Assembly: GCF_030549615.1 (NCBI RefSeq)
Contig: NZ_CP130832.1
Coordinates: 930,001-994,000, forward strand
DNA: 64,000 nucleotides
From: Stenotrophomonas sp. 610A2
GTDB lineage: Bacteria; Pseudomonadota; Gammaproteobacteria; Xanthomonadales; Xanthomonadaceae
Direction of reading: 5' to 3'
This document shows, piece after piece, positions 26,395-37,273 of the stretch (its first letter is position 1; the number at the start of each line of letters is the position of its first letter). The notes under the pieces are model-generated. The model did no database searches. It worked only from the letters and a program-made list of their open reading frames with translations, and was not told where the DNA came from. The position numbers and the translations under genes were made by a program.

Positions 26395-27415
26395 TCACTG
26401 GCGGTTGGCGTATGGGTTCTCTGTTTGCATGCATCTCTGTTGGCGCATTGCTTGCGACAGATGCCCAAGCCAGGTGCACGCTGAATGCCACGACATTCGT
26501 GGCCCAGGACGTGCAGATGGACATGGGCCAGGTGACGATCCTGCCGACCCTTCCGGTTGGCGGCTTGATCAAGGAGCTGGTGGTGGTATCAACGAACGTG
26601 CCAATGCGGCGCGATGCAACGGCGCTGGTAGCGCCATCGGTATCTTCAACAATGCGGCGCAACGTATTGCAGTCCCTGGCTTCAGCAACGTTTATGCCAC
26701 CGACGTTGCGGGTGTTGGCATCCGGGTCTACCGTGACTCCGGCGATATCAAGGCGTTCTACCCCCATACCCTGTTGTTGCCGGACTCCGATAATGTGCGG
26801 CTTGCTGCGGGGACGTTCCGGGTCGAGCTGATCAAGACGGCTGCGGTTACCGGCTCCGGGTTGATCGCTCCCGCTGGCAGGTTCACGACGTATTACTTCG
26901 ATGGCGATGGCGCTACCAAGCCGGTGCTTGTTTCCACTTTCCGCGGCAGTGGCACCACCGTGGTCAATCCCACCTGCTCGGTGCAGGCAGGCAGCCGCAA
27001 TATCGTGGTGGACTTTGGTTCGGTACCGGCCAGCACCTTCACAGGTGTTGGCAGCCGTGCGATGGATCGTGATTTTGATATCCGCCTGGACTGCCAGGGC
27101 AGCAACGTCGCACAGTTCCAGAGCAGGATCGGCATCCGTCTGGACGCCGCCCAGGACAGTTCCAACCTGCCGGGGGTATTGCCGCTGACCGTTGCCGCCA
27201 ATGCGGCGAGTGGTATCGGCATCGAACTGGTGCAGCGCAACGGCAGCGCCGAACAACAGATACGTTTCGCGCAGAACATCGACCTGGGCGTGAGTGTTGC
27301 CGGGTCAAGCACGCTTAGCTTGCCGCTGCGGGCGCGCTACGTGCAGACCCGCGCAGGCAGGGTAACGCCCGGCAAGGCCAATGGTGCTGCGACGTTCACC
27401 ATCCAGTACAACTGA
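26385..27415 (+). pseudogene. Fimbrial tip adhesin, frameshifted
   Basis: FimH-type two-domain adhesin at the end of the operon. The N-terminal part (signal peptide ending DAQA, then RCTLNATTFVAQDVQMDMG) is read from the ATG at 26385, preceded by ATGGAGG. After KELVV, near 26580-26588, homology moves to another frame (INERANAARCNG onwards) and runs to a normal pilin domain. That domain has NPTCSVQAGSRNIVVDFGSV, a second cysteine in RLDCQG, and ends FTIQYN. One added base in the GGTGGTGGT stretch restores about 343 residues. This is the second broken reading frame in adjacent fimbrial genes. Confidence 0.8.
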
Positions 27416-27562
27416 AGGGCCAGGCCGTCGTACGCCACACAGGCGCGGCTTTCGTTGTTGGGAGGCTGTGGTGTCCCCGGGGGCAGCATGGCCGGCGCAA
27501 GGCCGTGGCGGGGAGTAATGCCCCCGTTCTAGAATGCCTGCTCATCATCAAGGGGGCAGTGC

Positions 27563-28348
27563 ATGGGGATGCATGTCGACATCAACTGCATCAACTGTGA
27601 TCGCGCCGTCAGCGGCGCGGATCAGAAGTTCTGCCCGGGCTGCGGCCAGCCGACCCCGGCGCATCGCATCGACTGGCATTTCCTGGGCCATGAGCTCGAG
27701 CACAGCGTGCTGCACATGGACCGGGGCATCCTGTTTTCGATCAAGCAATTGATGGGCAGGCCAGGCCCCTTGCTGCGGGATTACATCAACGGCAAGCGTG
27801 GCAACCAGGTCAAGCCGTTGCTGCTGATCACGATGATGTCAGCGGTGGTACTGCTGCTGAATCGCCTGCTCATCGGTACCAGCATCGTTGATGGCGGTGC
27901 GTCCGAAGCCATGCTCGCAGGCCAGGCGTTGCCGCCTGAGATGCTGCGGTTCATGACCGCTTCGCGTGCCGTTGGCGCGTGGATAGAGTCCCACTTCGCG
28001 GCGTTCACGCTGATCTTGCTGCCGGTCGAAGCGTTGGCGTTCCGGCTGGTATTCAGCCGTTACAGCAAGCTGAATTATCCCGAGTGGCTGGTGATAACGA
28101 CGTTGCTTACCGTGCAGACCTTTGTCATCTGGTCCGTGCTGGTGGTGCTGCACCGTTGGTTGCCGCAAACCCAGGCGCTGGCCGGCATGCTTGGGATGAT
28201 CTACATCGTGTTCTCGCTGGTGCAGTTCTTCCAGCCGCGACCGATATGGTCGACCGTGTGGCGCAGCGCGTTGGCGCTGGGATTGTTCTCGGTGGTCAGC
28301 GGAATACTCGTGTTCGCGGGAACCATCGTCGTCATGGCGCTTGGCTGA
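27563..28348 (+). CDS. DUF3667 family zinc-ribbon membrane protein
   Basis: A 261-residue inner-membrane protein. The N-terminus is a zinc ribbon with two CxxC pairs (INCINCDR and KFCPGCGQ); a polar stretch with WHFLGHELEHSVLHMDRG follows, then four or five hydrophobic segments (VKPLLLITMMSAVVLLLNRLL, FTLILLPVEALAFRLVF, LLTVQTFVIWSVLVVL and others). The composition and layout are those of DUF3667, of unknown function. AAGGGGGCA before the ATG supports this start. It stands alone downstream of the fimbrial operon. Confidence 0.75.
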   Translation: MGMHVDINCINCDRAVSGADQKFCPGCGQPTPAHRIDWHFLGHELEHSVLHMDRGILFSIKQLMGRPGPLLRDYINGKRGNQVKPLLLITMMSAVVLLLNRLLIGTSIVDGGASEAMLAGQALPPEMLRFMTASRAVGAWIESHFAAFTLILLPVEALAFRLVFSRYSKLNYPEWLVITTLLTVQTFVIWSVLVVLHRWLPQTQALAGMLGMIYIVFSLVQFFQPRPIWSTVWRSALALGLFSVVSGILVFAGTIVVMALG

Positions 28349-28381
28349 CCTGCCAGCGTTGGCTGCGCAGGTTCACCGCAG

Positions 28382-29698
<1,317 letters not shown>

Positions 29699-29728
29699 GG
29701 GGAATTCCGACGGACAGGCGGCTTGCTG

Positions 29729-29881
29729 TCCCTTCTCCCGCCTGCGGGAGAAGGTGCCCCGAAGGGGCGGATGAGGGGTGCTTCACCCGCTCTTCAAGCC
29801 TTTTTGGCTAATGCAAGCGCTGTCGGTTTCCGCGCAGAGCTTGCCCTCACCCCAACCCCTCTCCCGCAGGCGGGAGAGGGG
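29729..29881. repeat. Extragenic hairpin cluster (CTTCTCCCGCCTGCGGGAGAAG family)
   Basis: Several palindromes in the 257-base gap between the permease start and the ettA stop. A first hairpin at 29731-29754 (arms CCTTCTCCCG/CGGGAGAAGG) is followed by TGCCCCGAAGGGGCG at 29755-29769. A third lies at 29857-29881 (CCCTCTCCCGC/GCGGGAGAGGG) and is roughly the inverted counterpart of the first. A close copy of the first element lies at 59621-59670. No coding sequence is seen. Confidence 0.65.
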
Positions 29882-29914
29882 CTCAAGCAGCGGTTGCGCG
29901 ATCTGCGGGCACCG

Positions 29915-29948
29915 CCAAAAGCAGACGGCCGCACTGGGCGGCCGTCTG
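29915..29948 (-). terminator. Terminator of ettA
   Basis: Perfect 11-bp stem CAGACGGCCGC / GCGGCCGTCTG with a five-base loop, followed on the minus strand by CTTTTGG. It begins eight bases beyond the ettA stop codon. Confidence 0.8.
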
Positions 29949-29955
29949 TCGGGTA

Positions 29956-31620
29956 TTACTTCAGCGCCTTGAAACGCAGACGCTTGGGACCGGCATCGTC
30001 GCCGAGGCGACGCTTCTTGTCCTCTTCGTACTCGCGGTAATTGCCCTGGAAGAACTCGACGTGCGAGTCGCCTTCGAAGGCAATGATGTGCGTGGCGATG
30101 CGGTCCAGGAACCAGCGGTCATGCGAAATGACGAAGGTGTTGCCCGGGAACTCCAGCAACGCATCTTCCAGCGCACGCAGGGTTTCGATGTCCAGGTCGT
30201 TGGACGGTTCGTCGAGCAGCAGCACGTTGCCACCCTGCAGCAGGGTCTTGGCCATGTGCAGGCGGCCACGCTCACCACCGGACAGCGAGCCGACCATCTT
30301 CTGCTGGTCCTGGCCCTTGAAGTTGAAGCGGCCGATATAGGCACGCGACTGGATCTCGACACCGTTGATGTTGAGGATGTCCAGGCCGCCAGCGATTTCC
30401 TGGAACACGTTGTGGTTGCCGGTCAGCGCGTCGCGGCTCTGGTCGACGTAGGACAGCTTGACGGTCGGGCCGACCACGATCTCGCCCGAATCCGGCTTTT
30501 CCTGGCCGGTGATCATCTTGAACAGGGTCGACTTACCGGCACCGTTCGGGCCGATGATGCCGACGATGGCACCCGGAGGGATGATCATCGACAGGTTGTC
30601 GATCAGCAGGCGCTCGCCGAACTTCTTGGAGACGTTCTTGAACTCCATCACCGAGTTGCCCAGGCGCTCGCCCGGCGGGATGAAGATTTCATTGGTCTCG
30701 TTGCGCTTCTGGTAGTCAACGCTCTGCAGCTCTTCCAGGCGGGCCAGACGGGCCTTGCCCTTGGTGCGACCACCCTTGGCGTTCTGGCGCGACCACTCCA
30801 GTTCCTTCTGGATCGCCTTCTGGCGAGCCTTTTCCTGGTTGTCTTCCTGCTTCAGGCGCTCGTCCTTCTGCTCCAGCCACTGGGTGTAGTTGCCCTTCCA
30901 CGGAATGCCGCGGCCGCGGTCGAGTTCCAGGATCCACTCAGCGGCGTTGTCCAGGAAGTAGCGATCATGGGTGACGGCCACCACGGTGCCGGTGTAGCGC
31001 GCCAGGAACTGCTCCAGCCATTCCACCGACTCGGCGTCCAGGTGGTTGGTCGGTTCGTCGAGCAGCAGCATGTCCGGCTTCTGCAGCAGCAGGCGGCACA
31101 GTGCCACGCGGCGCTTTTCACCACCGGACAGGTTGCCGATCACCGCGTCCCACGGCGGCAGGCGCAGGGCGTCGGCGGCCACGTCCAGCTGGTTCTCCAG
31201 CGTGTGCGCATCGCCAGCGGCCAGGATGGCTTCAAGCCGTTCCTGTTCCTTTGCCAGTGCGTCGAAGTCGGCGCCTTCCTCGGCATAGGCGTCGTAGATC
31301 TTGTCCAGCGCGGCCTGGGCCTGCAGCACTTCGCCCACGCCTTCCTCGACCGCCTGACGCACGGTCTGGGCAGGGTCCAGACGCGGTTCCTGCTCCAGGT
31401 AGCCGACCTTGATGCCAGCCTGCGGGCGGGCCTCGCCCTCGAAATCGGTGTCCACGCCGGCCATGATCTTCAGCACGGTGGACTTGCCGGCGCCGTTCAG
31501 GCCCAGCAGGCCGATCTTGGCACCGGGGAAGAACGACAGCGAGATGTCCTTGATGATCTGCCGCTTGGGCGGGACCACCTTGCTGACGCGGTTCATGGTG
31601 TAGATGTATTGCGAGGACAT
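29956..31620 (-). CDS. ettA: Energy-dependent translational throttle protein EttA (ABC-F)
   Basis: Cytoplasmic ABC-F ATPase that binds the ribosomal E site and gates entry into elongation according to ATP level. Two ABC domains without membrane segments: Walker A GLNGAGKS and GPNGAGKS, signatures LSGGEKRR and LSGGERGR, Walker B MLLLDEPTNHLD and VLLLDEPSNDLD. Between them is the arm and linker with PWKGNYTQWLEQKDERL and ELEWSRQNAKGGRTKGKAR. The 554-residue length matches EttA. The ATG at 31620 (MSSQYIYTMNRV) has GGAGA before it; six codons further upstream (31638) is possible but less likely. Followed by a strong terminator. Confidence 0.95.
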   Translation of the reverse strand: MSSQYIYTMNRVSKVVPPKRQIIKDISLSFFPGAKIGLLGLNGAGKSTVLKIMAGVDTDFEGEARPQAGIKVGYLEQEPRLDPAQTVRQAVEEGVGEVLQAQAALDKIYDAYAEEGADFDALAKEQERLEAILAAGDAHTLENQLDVAADALRLPPWDAVIGNLSGGEKRRVALCRLLLQKPDMLLLDEPTNHLDAESVEWLEQFLARYTGTVVAVTHDRYFLDNAAEWILELDRGRGIPWKGNYTQWLEQKDERLKQEDNQEKARQKAIQKELEWSRQNAKGGRTKGKARLARLEELQSVDYQKRNETNEIFIPPGERLGNSVMEFKNVSKKFGERLLIDNLSMIIPPGAIVGIIGPNGAGKSTLFKMITGQEKPDSGEIVVGPTVKLSYVDQSRDALTGNHNVFQEIAGGLDILNINGVEIQSRAYIGRFNFKGQDQQKMVGSLSGGERGRLHMAKTLLQGGNVLLLDEPSNDLDIETLRALEDALLEFPGNTFVISHDRWFLDRIATHIIAFEGDSHVEFFQGNYREYEEDKKRRLGDDAGPKRLRFKALK

Positions 31621-31763
31621 GACGTCTCCGTAGCGCACGCCTGCGCCCGGTCCGGATGAGGACTAGGCCCAAGGCAAAAGGGAATCCCCGATTATAACCG
31701 CAACCCCGGTAGGGCCGGCGGTGGCGTCAGGGCGCTTGCTGATTTATGAATGGGAAAGTCCGT

Positions 31764-31787
31764 AACCGTTTCCAGCCGGAAACCGTT
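31764..31787. promoter_or_regulatory. Inverted repeat upstream of the RcnB-like gene
   Basis: AACCGTTTCC and GGAAACCGTT separated by AGCC, with one mismatch; a further GGAAACCGT lies at 31807-31815. This is 53-76 bases before the start of the RcnB-like gene. It may be an operator, but no known regulator was recognised. Confidence 0.35.
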
Positions 31788-31839
31788 CAGATCGAGTGAG
31801 CATTATGGAAACCGTCCACCAACCCAGTGAGGGCCACCC

Positions 31840-32307
31840 ATGAAGATGAACCGCTTTGTTGTCGCTGCGATGACCACCGTAATGGCGTTAGGTGCCACCG
31901 CCCCGGCCTTTGCGGCGGGTGACCGGGACGACCACGACCGTGGCCGCCACGGCTGGGATGACCGCGGCAGGGGTCATGATCGCGGCCGTGGCCATGACCG
32001 CCATGAGCGCCGGGACGACCGTCGCCACTACGCCAATGGCTACCGTGAGGGTTACCGCGACGCCCGCTACAACGACCGCCGCTACTACGCTCCGCCGCCG
32101 CGCGTGGTGTACCGCCCGTACGGCTTCGAGCGTGGCCACCGCTATAGCAACTACTACGGCGGCCCGGTCTATGTGGTCAACGACTACAACCGTTACCACG
32201 TGCGTCGCCCGCCATACGGCCACCGCTGGATCCGCGATGACCGCGGCAACATGCTGATGGTGGCCATTGCCACCGGCATCATCGCCGACATCGTGTTCAA
32301 CCACTGA
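31840..32307 (+). CDS. RcnB-like periplasmic protein
   Basis: A 155-residue exported protein: signal peptide ending AFA at about residue 25, then a strongly Asp/His/Arg-rich section (DRDDHDRGRHGWDDRGRGHD), an Arg/Tyr-rich middle and the RcnB-type end with GHRWIRDDRGNMLMVAIATGIIADIVF. RcnB in E. coli is a periplasmic protein of nickel and cobalt homeostasis; the family in xanthomonads is of uncertain role and the metal link is inferred from the His/Asp content. The gene stands alone and is followed by a clear terminator. Confidence 0.75.
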   Translation: MKMNRFVVAAMTTVMALGATAPAFAAGDRDDHDRGRHGWDDRGRGHDRGRGHDRHERRDDRRHYANGYREGYRDARYNDRRYYAPPPRVVYRPYGFERGHRYSNYYGGPVYVVNDYNRYHVRRPPYGHRWIRDDRGNMLMVAIATGIIADIVFNH

Positions 32308-32328
32308 TCGGCAGCTGGCTGGCAGGAA

Positions 32329-32357
32329 AGGGCGCATCCATTGGATGCGCCTTTTTT
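32329..32357 (+). terminator. Terminator of the RcnB-like gene
   Basis: GGCGCATCC and its complement GGATGCGCC around a short AT loop, followed by TTTTTT at 32352-32357. It lies 17 bases before the stop of the convergent tpsA gene. Confidence 0.88.
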
Positions 32358-32373
32358 CATTGCGCAGGGGGCA

Positions 32374-35300
32374 TCACTCGGGCTGCATGCCCAGGCAACT
32401 GCCCCGTTGCGCACCGGTGCAGGCCGCAGGTTGGTTTACCCCGCCATCACTGACCGAGATCGACGGGCTCGGGCTTGGGACTGCTGGTAGCGGAGCAGGG
32501 GCCTGCGGCAGATTTGTGGCAACCAGCTGTGCTGCCAGAGTCGCGGTCTGGTTGGATGTTCCGCCCACCTCCAGCTGACCACTTTGGTAGCGGATGTCGT
32601 AGTTGCCAAGGCCAGTGCCGATGGCGTCGCTGGCAAGGATGTCGTACCGGCCCGGTCGTGCGGAAGCACTGCTGCCCGCGCTGAACAGATGCAGGCCGTC
32701 GACCGTATCCTGATTTTTCAGTCCTTCCACGGAATAGTCGTGCAAGCTCAGGTTCTGCCCGATCCGCTTCCAACTGTCGACAGCGGTGATGGTCAATCCG
32801 GCCTTGCCAATGTTCATGGAGCCATCGACATAGGTGATGGCGTAGTTGGAAAGTCCAGTGCCGTCGGCATTGCTGGCGGTGATGGTGTAGTCGCCGACAT
32901 TGGCGGTGGCAGCGGAGCCATTGCTGTGCAGGTCGACTGAGGACACGCTGTCACCGTTGACCAGGCCATTGCTGGTGAAGCCGGCGAAGCCACCGCTCTG
33001 CCCATAGGTCTTGCCACCGTTGTTGGCAGTGATGGTCAATGCCTTGGGATCAACCCATAGCTCGCCTTGCACGAAGGAAAGGGCATATCCGCTCGCCCCT
33101 GTGTCAAGTGTTCCCGCAGAGACATCAACGGCATACGGTGTCGTCGCTACCCCCGCATTGGCTGACGCGCCCGCAGAGGTCAGCAGTGGGTTGCCGGTTA
33201 TCAGGTCGGCGACGTTGTCGGCCAGGTAGGCGCCGGAGACACCTGCCATGGCGCCAGTGATGGAAAAGGCATTGCCAGGATCGATGCTGTCGCCATAGAC
33301 CTTGCGCAGCGTGTTTGCCGTGACCATCAGTGTCGGCTGCAAGGCAAACAGGTACCTGTTGTCGGAGCCCGCTCCCCGTGCGAAGGCAACGGTGTTCCAC
33401 AATGCGGTATTGCCGCTGTCAAGGCCACCAAATAAATGGTTCTGGAACGGAGATGCCAGGTAGACCTGCCAGCGTCCCGGCCCGCTCAACGCAATCGCGT
33501 TGCTGCCGGCACGATTGTCGAAAATGCCGGTGGTGGCCAGGTCCACATTCGCGGCACGTATCTGGCCGTCCAGGCGCAGCCCTGCATCCGCACTCACCTG
33601 CAGATCGCCGGTGGTGGTGATGTTGCCAAGCTGCATGCTGTCGGTGCTGGCGAGGCGTGCCGAGGCGGCATTGATATCGACGCGCCCCCCAAAGCGGTTG
33701 CCTGCTTGCCCAAGCCGGATGGCACCGCCGGCATCCAATTGGCTGGAGCCGGCAACCTGCAGGGGAGAGCTTTGTTCAATGTCGCCTGTGGATGTTGCCG
33801 TCAGGTTGCCGCCGATCCGGCTGTCGCCAAAATCCAGCTGCTGTCCACTGACAGTTGCGTCGGCGCTGACGATCGTGTTTTCCATCGATAGCCCCGACGC
33901 GCTACCGGCGTCCAGTGTGGCGGCAATGACTCCATCCAGTGCCAGGTTCGGCCGCGCACGGATGCGCACCTGGTTGCCGGTCAGCGCAACCTTGCCCGCG
34001 AAGCTGTTGGTGCTTGTATCCAGCACCAGGTTGCCACTGCTGCCGGCACTGAAGCTGGCGTCGCCACCGACGGTGAGCGTACCGCCCTGGGTGAACCCGG
34101 TGCTGCTGCTGACGTCAAGCCGGCCACTGGTGCGGATCGCCTGCGCGATCACGCTTGCCCCCTTGAGTTCGAGATTGGCCAGCCCCGCGCCGGGCGTGGT
34201 ACCCGCACCGGACTGCAGTTCAAGCGTGCCGTGCGCGTTGAGCGCCAGGCTGCTGCGGCCATCACTGCTGCCGTCGATACGACCCGCCAGCAGGTTGCCG
34301 TTGTTGCTGCGGACGCTGAACAACCGGGGGGTGTTCGAAACCAGGTTGACGTTGCCCAGCCGGATCGCGCCATCGGCCATGATGTTGCCGCCGAGCTGGA
34401 GCGGGCCCGCATCACTGATGTCGAGACTGGCGAGCGCCTGATTGCCGCCGACGTCATCGGCAAACACCACGTTGAGCCCGCGTGCGAGCGTCAGTGCGTA
34501 CCCACCATCGATCCGCCCCCGGAAGTTGATCTGGCCAAGCTGGCTGCTGAGCACGCTGTCGCGGGTCAGCACCACATCGCCCTGGAAGTACTGCAGGCCG
34601 ACGCTCCTGCCACTGGCGGGAAGCTGTACGACAGCAGCCGTCGCCATCAGGCTGTCAACATCGAAATCGGAGAACGCCAGCGTGCCCGCAGCGGAGATGT
34701 AGGCGCCGCGACCCTTCAGTGACACCTCACCGCCAAACCGGTTGGCCGGCTGGCCCAAACCATTCGCCCTGTCGAGGTTGATGGGGCCGCCGGCGTTGAT
34801 GCGGGTGGTACCACCGATGTCCAGCACGCTGCCGCTGGCCTGCTGCAGTCCACCAGCCAGATTCAGCCCGAGGCTGCCCTGCAGCGAAGTACTACCCAGC
34901 AGCAGATTGCCTGCGCGAAGTTCGGCGTTCCCGCCCTGCAGCGTGACTTCACCGTCGAAGCGATTGGCAGCATCGGTCAGCATGATGTCTCCCAGGCTGC
35001 TGAACCGGGACAGGCCATCGACCTGGTAACTGCCGGTCTGGAGCAGATTGAGCTGGGAGTCGATGCCGAGGTTGCCCTTGCTGACGATGCCACGACCGCT
35101 GAAGAGCAGTCCGCTGATGCCGACATCAGCGGCACTGATGTTGCCGTTGACCTGGATCCGGTTGCTGGTATTGATTGTCAGGTTGTAGCCACTGCCGATG
35201 TTGCTGGAAATGCCATCGGTGGTGATGACGCCATCATTGGTGCTGATCAACTGCGTGTTGCCGTCCAGCCGGATGTCACCCTGCAGCAGAATCTCGCGTT

Positions 35301-37263
35301 TGCTGGCAATGCGACTACCCAGGGTGATGGTATCGGCACTGGCGTACAGGCGATCCACCGCCCCGGTGGCACCCACCGAGCCGCCGAGCGTGAGCTGGCG
35401 CGCGCTCAGGCTCAGATCGCCACCGTCACCGTCGACCGCTCCGCCCAGCGTCATGTTTCCGCCCAGCGAAGTCAGGCGGCGCGATCCGTATACCTGCAAC
35501 GGACCGGTGAACGCGAGCATGCCAAGGGTGGTGACGTCGCCGGACAAGCGCGCACCGCTGCCGGTGGCGACACTCAATCCCTGCAATGCAGTGCTGCCGC
35601 CAATGGCGCCCAGGAAGGTGGTCACTCCGCTGGCGGCGACACCCAGGTAGTAGCTGCCATCAACCGTGGCATCGAACCGGATCGTTCCGCCCTGCAGCGT
35701 CGAGTTGCCCTGGAGTGTCACTGCGGACCGATAGGCCTGGTCACTGGACGTGGTGATCGTACCGCTCAGGCCAAGGCTGCCGCCCTGCGCATCCAGGCTG
35801 CGCGCATCGATATCGCCCAGGTTCAGTGCACCGATGCCGACCAGACTGACATCGGCCCCTTTCGCGCTGACCCGGTTGCCGAAACTGTTGCCGGCATGGG
35901 TCAGGGTGATGTTGCCCGTAGCTGCGTCGAGCGCGGTACTGCCACCTACCGACAGCACCCCGCTGTTCGCCAGGCTGGTCGAGGTGGCCAGGGTCAGGTC
36001 GGTACCGACATGGCCGCCAACGCGGCTGATGGCATTGCTCGCCTGTTCCAGGGTCACTCGGCCCTGCGTGTCCAGTTGCAGCGCGCCCTCCAGCGAACCC
36101 GCGGTCTGGCTGATGTTGTTCGCGTCGATTCCGATCGAGTCTGCCTTGATCGAGCCTGACAGCACCACGTCGCCGTTGATGCCGCCATTCAAGTCCACAG
36201 TCGTGGCGTCGATGCTGCCGCCGGCCATCTGGATGGCAACCGGCCCGCCCATGACAGCCGATCCCACCACGGACATCGTCTTGGCCGTGATGATGGCATC
36301 GTTGATCGCCACCGGAGCGGAACTGCGAATGGTGAGGCTGCCGTCGGTGCCATCGATCGCATTGGCGATGATCGTGCCACCGGCGTTGATGCCGGTAGAG
36401 GTGAGACCTGGTCCCATCAGCGCCGTCATGCTGATGTTGCGTGCACTGAGGGTGCCGACGTTGCTGATACCGGTACCTGCCATGCCACTCGCTGCGGTGG
36501 TGGCGAAGGCAAGGCTCGGCATTCCGGTCGATGACACGCCGGTCACCGCGGTGACCGCGCCGGCCGCCACCAGGTCGATATTGCCAAGCGGTGCCGCGAT
36601 GTAGCCGTTGTTGAACACCGAGCCGCCGACCAGACTGATGCCTCCGGCCGTGGCTGTCAGCGTGCCTCCCAGGTTGCTGACCGCGGCATTGGTCCCTGTG
36701 CCGCCCAATTCGAAACTGGGCGGCAACCCGCCACCATCCAGCGGAATCCCCTGTGCGCCGGGCATCAAGGTGCTGGCCAGCAAGCCACCCACGTTGACGC
36801 TGGCAGTGCCGGTGAACGTAATGCCCGCCGGATTGAGCAGGAATACCTGTCCGTTGGACAGCAGCTGGCCGCTGATGATGCTGGCGGACGGGCCGGTAAC
36901 CAGGTTGATCGCCGTCGACCTCGAGCCCGCCGCCTGATCGAACCTGACCGTGTTGCTGGAGCCGATGCTGAAGCTGCTCCACTGGAATAACGCAGCCTGG
37001 CTCTGCTGGGTGACCGTCATGGTGTTGCCATTGACGTTGATCGTTCCCGAGCCCGCCGTGATGGTGCCGTTCTGTGGCAGGGTCTGCGCGCCAGCCAGGG
37101 AGGCGATGGATAGCAGCAACGCGCCGGTCAGCGCACCCACCAACGGAGGCAACCGGTGACTGTCGCGGCGATGGTGGTTGCGGCGCGCAGGTGTGCCGTG
37201 CTCCGGGGCCACCTGCACCAGTCCGAGGGCTGTGTTGTAGACAAGGCGGTAGATGCGGTTCAT
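32374..37263 (-). CDS. Two-partner secretion exoprotein TpsA (filamentous haemagglutinin-like, MBG repeats)
   Basis: A 1629-residue secreted beta-helix adhesin. It begins with an extended signal peptide region (NRIYRLVYNTALGLVQVAPE) and a signal peptide ending SLAGA at about residue 59. The TPS secretion domain follows, with NGTITAGSGTINVNG and the FLLNPAGITF motif at 141-150. The middle is a long run of G/S/T/N/L-rich beta-helix repeats. About residues 1270-1570 hold three MBG-type units (TANTLRKVYGDS, TITANNGGKTYGQ and a weaker third), and two cysteines sit in the last 20 residues. The tpsB partner gene lies 10 bases upstream. GAGGAC precedes the ATG. Confidence 0.9.
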   Translation of the reverse strand: MNRIYRLVYNTALGLVQVAPEHGTPARRNHHRRDSHRLPPLVGALTGALLLSIASLAGAQTLPQNGTITAGSGTINVNGNTMTVTQQSQAALFQWSSFSIGSSNTVRFDQAAGSRSTAINLVTGPSASIISGQLLSNGQVFLLNPAGITFTGTASVNVGGLLASTLMPGAQGIPLDGGGLPPSFELGGTGTNAAVSNLGGTLTATAGGISLVGGSVFNNGYIAAPLGNIDLVAAGAVTAVTGVSSTGMPSLAFATTAASGMAGTGISNVGTLSARNISMTALMGPGLTSTGINAGGTIIANAIDGTDGSLTIRSSAPVAINDAIITAKTMSVVGSAVMGGPVAIQMAGGSIDATTVDLNGGINGDVVLSGSIKADSIGIDANNISQTAGSLEGALQLDTQGRVTLEQASNAISRVGGHVGTDLTLATSTSLANSGVLSVGGSTALDAATGNITLTHAGNSFGNRVSAKGADVSLVGIGALNLGDIDARSLDAQGGSLGLSGTITTSSDQAYRSAVTLQGNSTLQGGTIRFDATVDGSYYLGVAASGVTTFLGAIGGSTALQGLSVATGSGARLSGDVTTLGMLAFTGPLQVYGSRRLTSLGGNMTLGGAVDGDGGDLSLSARQLTLGGSVGATGAVDRLYASADTITLGSRIASKREILLQGDIRLDGNTQLISTNDGVITTDGISSNIGSGYNLTINTSNRIQVNGNISAADVGISGLLFSGRGIVSKGNLGIDSQLNLLQTGSYQVDGLSRFSSLGDIMLTDAANRFDGEVTLQGGNAELRAGNLLLGSTSLQGSLGLNLAGGLQQASGSVLDIGGTTRINAGGPINLDRANGLGQPANRFGGEVSLKGRGAYISAAGTLAFSDFDVDSLMATAAVVQLPASGRSVGLQYFQGDVVLTRDSVLSSQLGQINFRGRIDGGYALTLARGLNVVFADDVGGNQALASLDISDAGPLQLGGNIMADGAIRLGNVNLVSNTPRLFSVRSNNGNLLAGRIDGSSDGRSSLALNAHGTLELQSGAGTTPGAGLANLELKGASVIAQAIRTSGRLDVSSSTGFTQGGTLTVGGDASFSAGSSGNLVLDTSTNSFAGKVALTGNQVRIRARPNLALDGVIAATLDAGSASGLSMENTIVSADATVSGQQLDFGDSRIGGNLTATSTGDIEQSSPLQVAGSSQLDAGGAIRLGQAGNRFGGRVDINAASARLASTDSMQLGNITTTGDLQVSADAGLRLDGQIRAANVDLATTGIFDNRAGSNAIALSGPGRWQVYLASPFQNHLFGGLDSGNTALWNTVAFARGAGSDNRYLFALQPTLMVTANTLRKVYGDSIDPGNAFSITGAMAGVSGAYLADNVADLITGNPLLTSAGASANAGVATTPYAVDVSAGTLDTGASGYALSFVQGELWVDPKALTITANNGGKTYGQSGGFAGFTSNGLVNGDSVSSVDLHSNGSAATANVGDYTITASNADGTGLSNYAITYVDGSMNIGKAGLTITAVDSWKRIGQNLSLHDYSVEGLKNQDTVDGLHLFSAGSSASARPGRYDILASDAIGTGLGNYDIRYQSGQLEVGGTSNQTATLAAQLVATNLPQAPAPLPAVPSPSPSISVSDGGVNQPAACTGAQRGSCLGMQPE

Positions 37264-37273
37264 GTCGGTGTCC

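Noticed and set aside
26165..26590. N-terminal part of the frame that runs from 26165 through the adhesin
   Set aside because: This part overlaps the usher's 3' end out of frame and lacks a signal peptide; the true N-terminus is in the other frame from 26385.
30061..31659. Plus-strand frame of 532 codons opposite ettA
   Set aside because: Shadow of the well-supported ABC-F gene; the product is a Val/Leu/Gln/Asp-rich string without motifs.
33500..34441. Long plus-strand reading frame of 313 codons inside tpsA
   Set aside because: It lies opposite the repeated beta-helix codons of tpsA. Codon bias there leaves the opposite frames open, and the translation is low in complexity with no domain.
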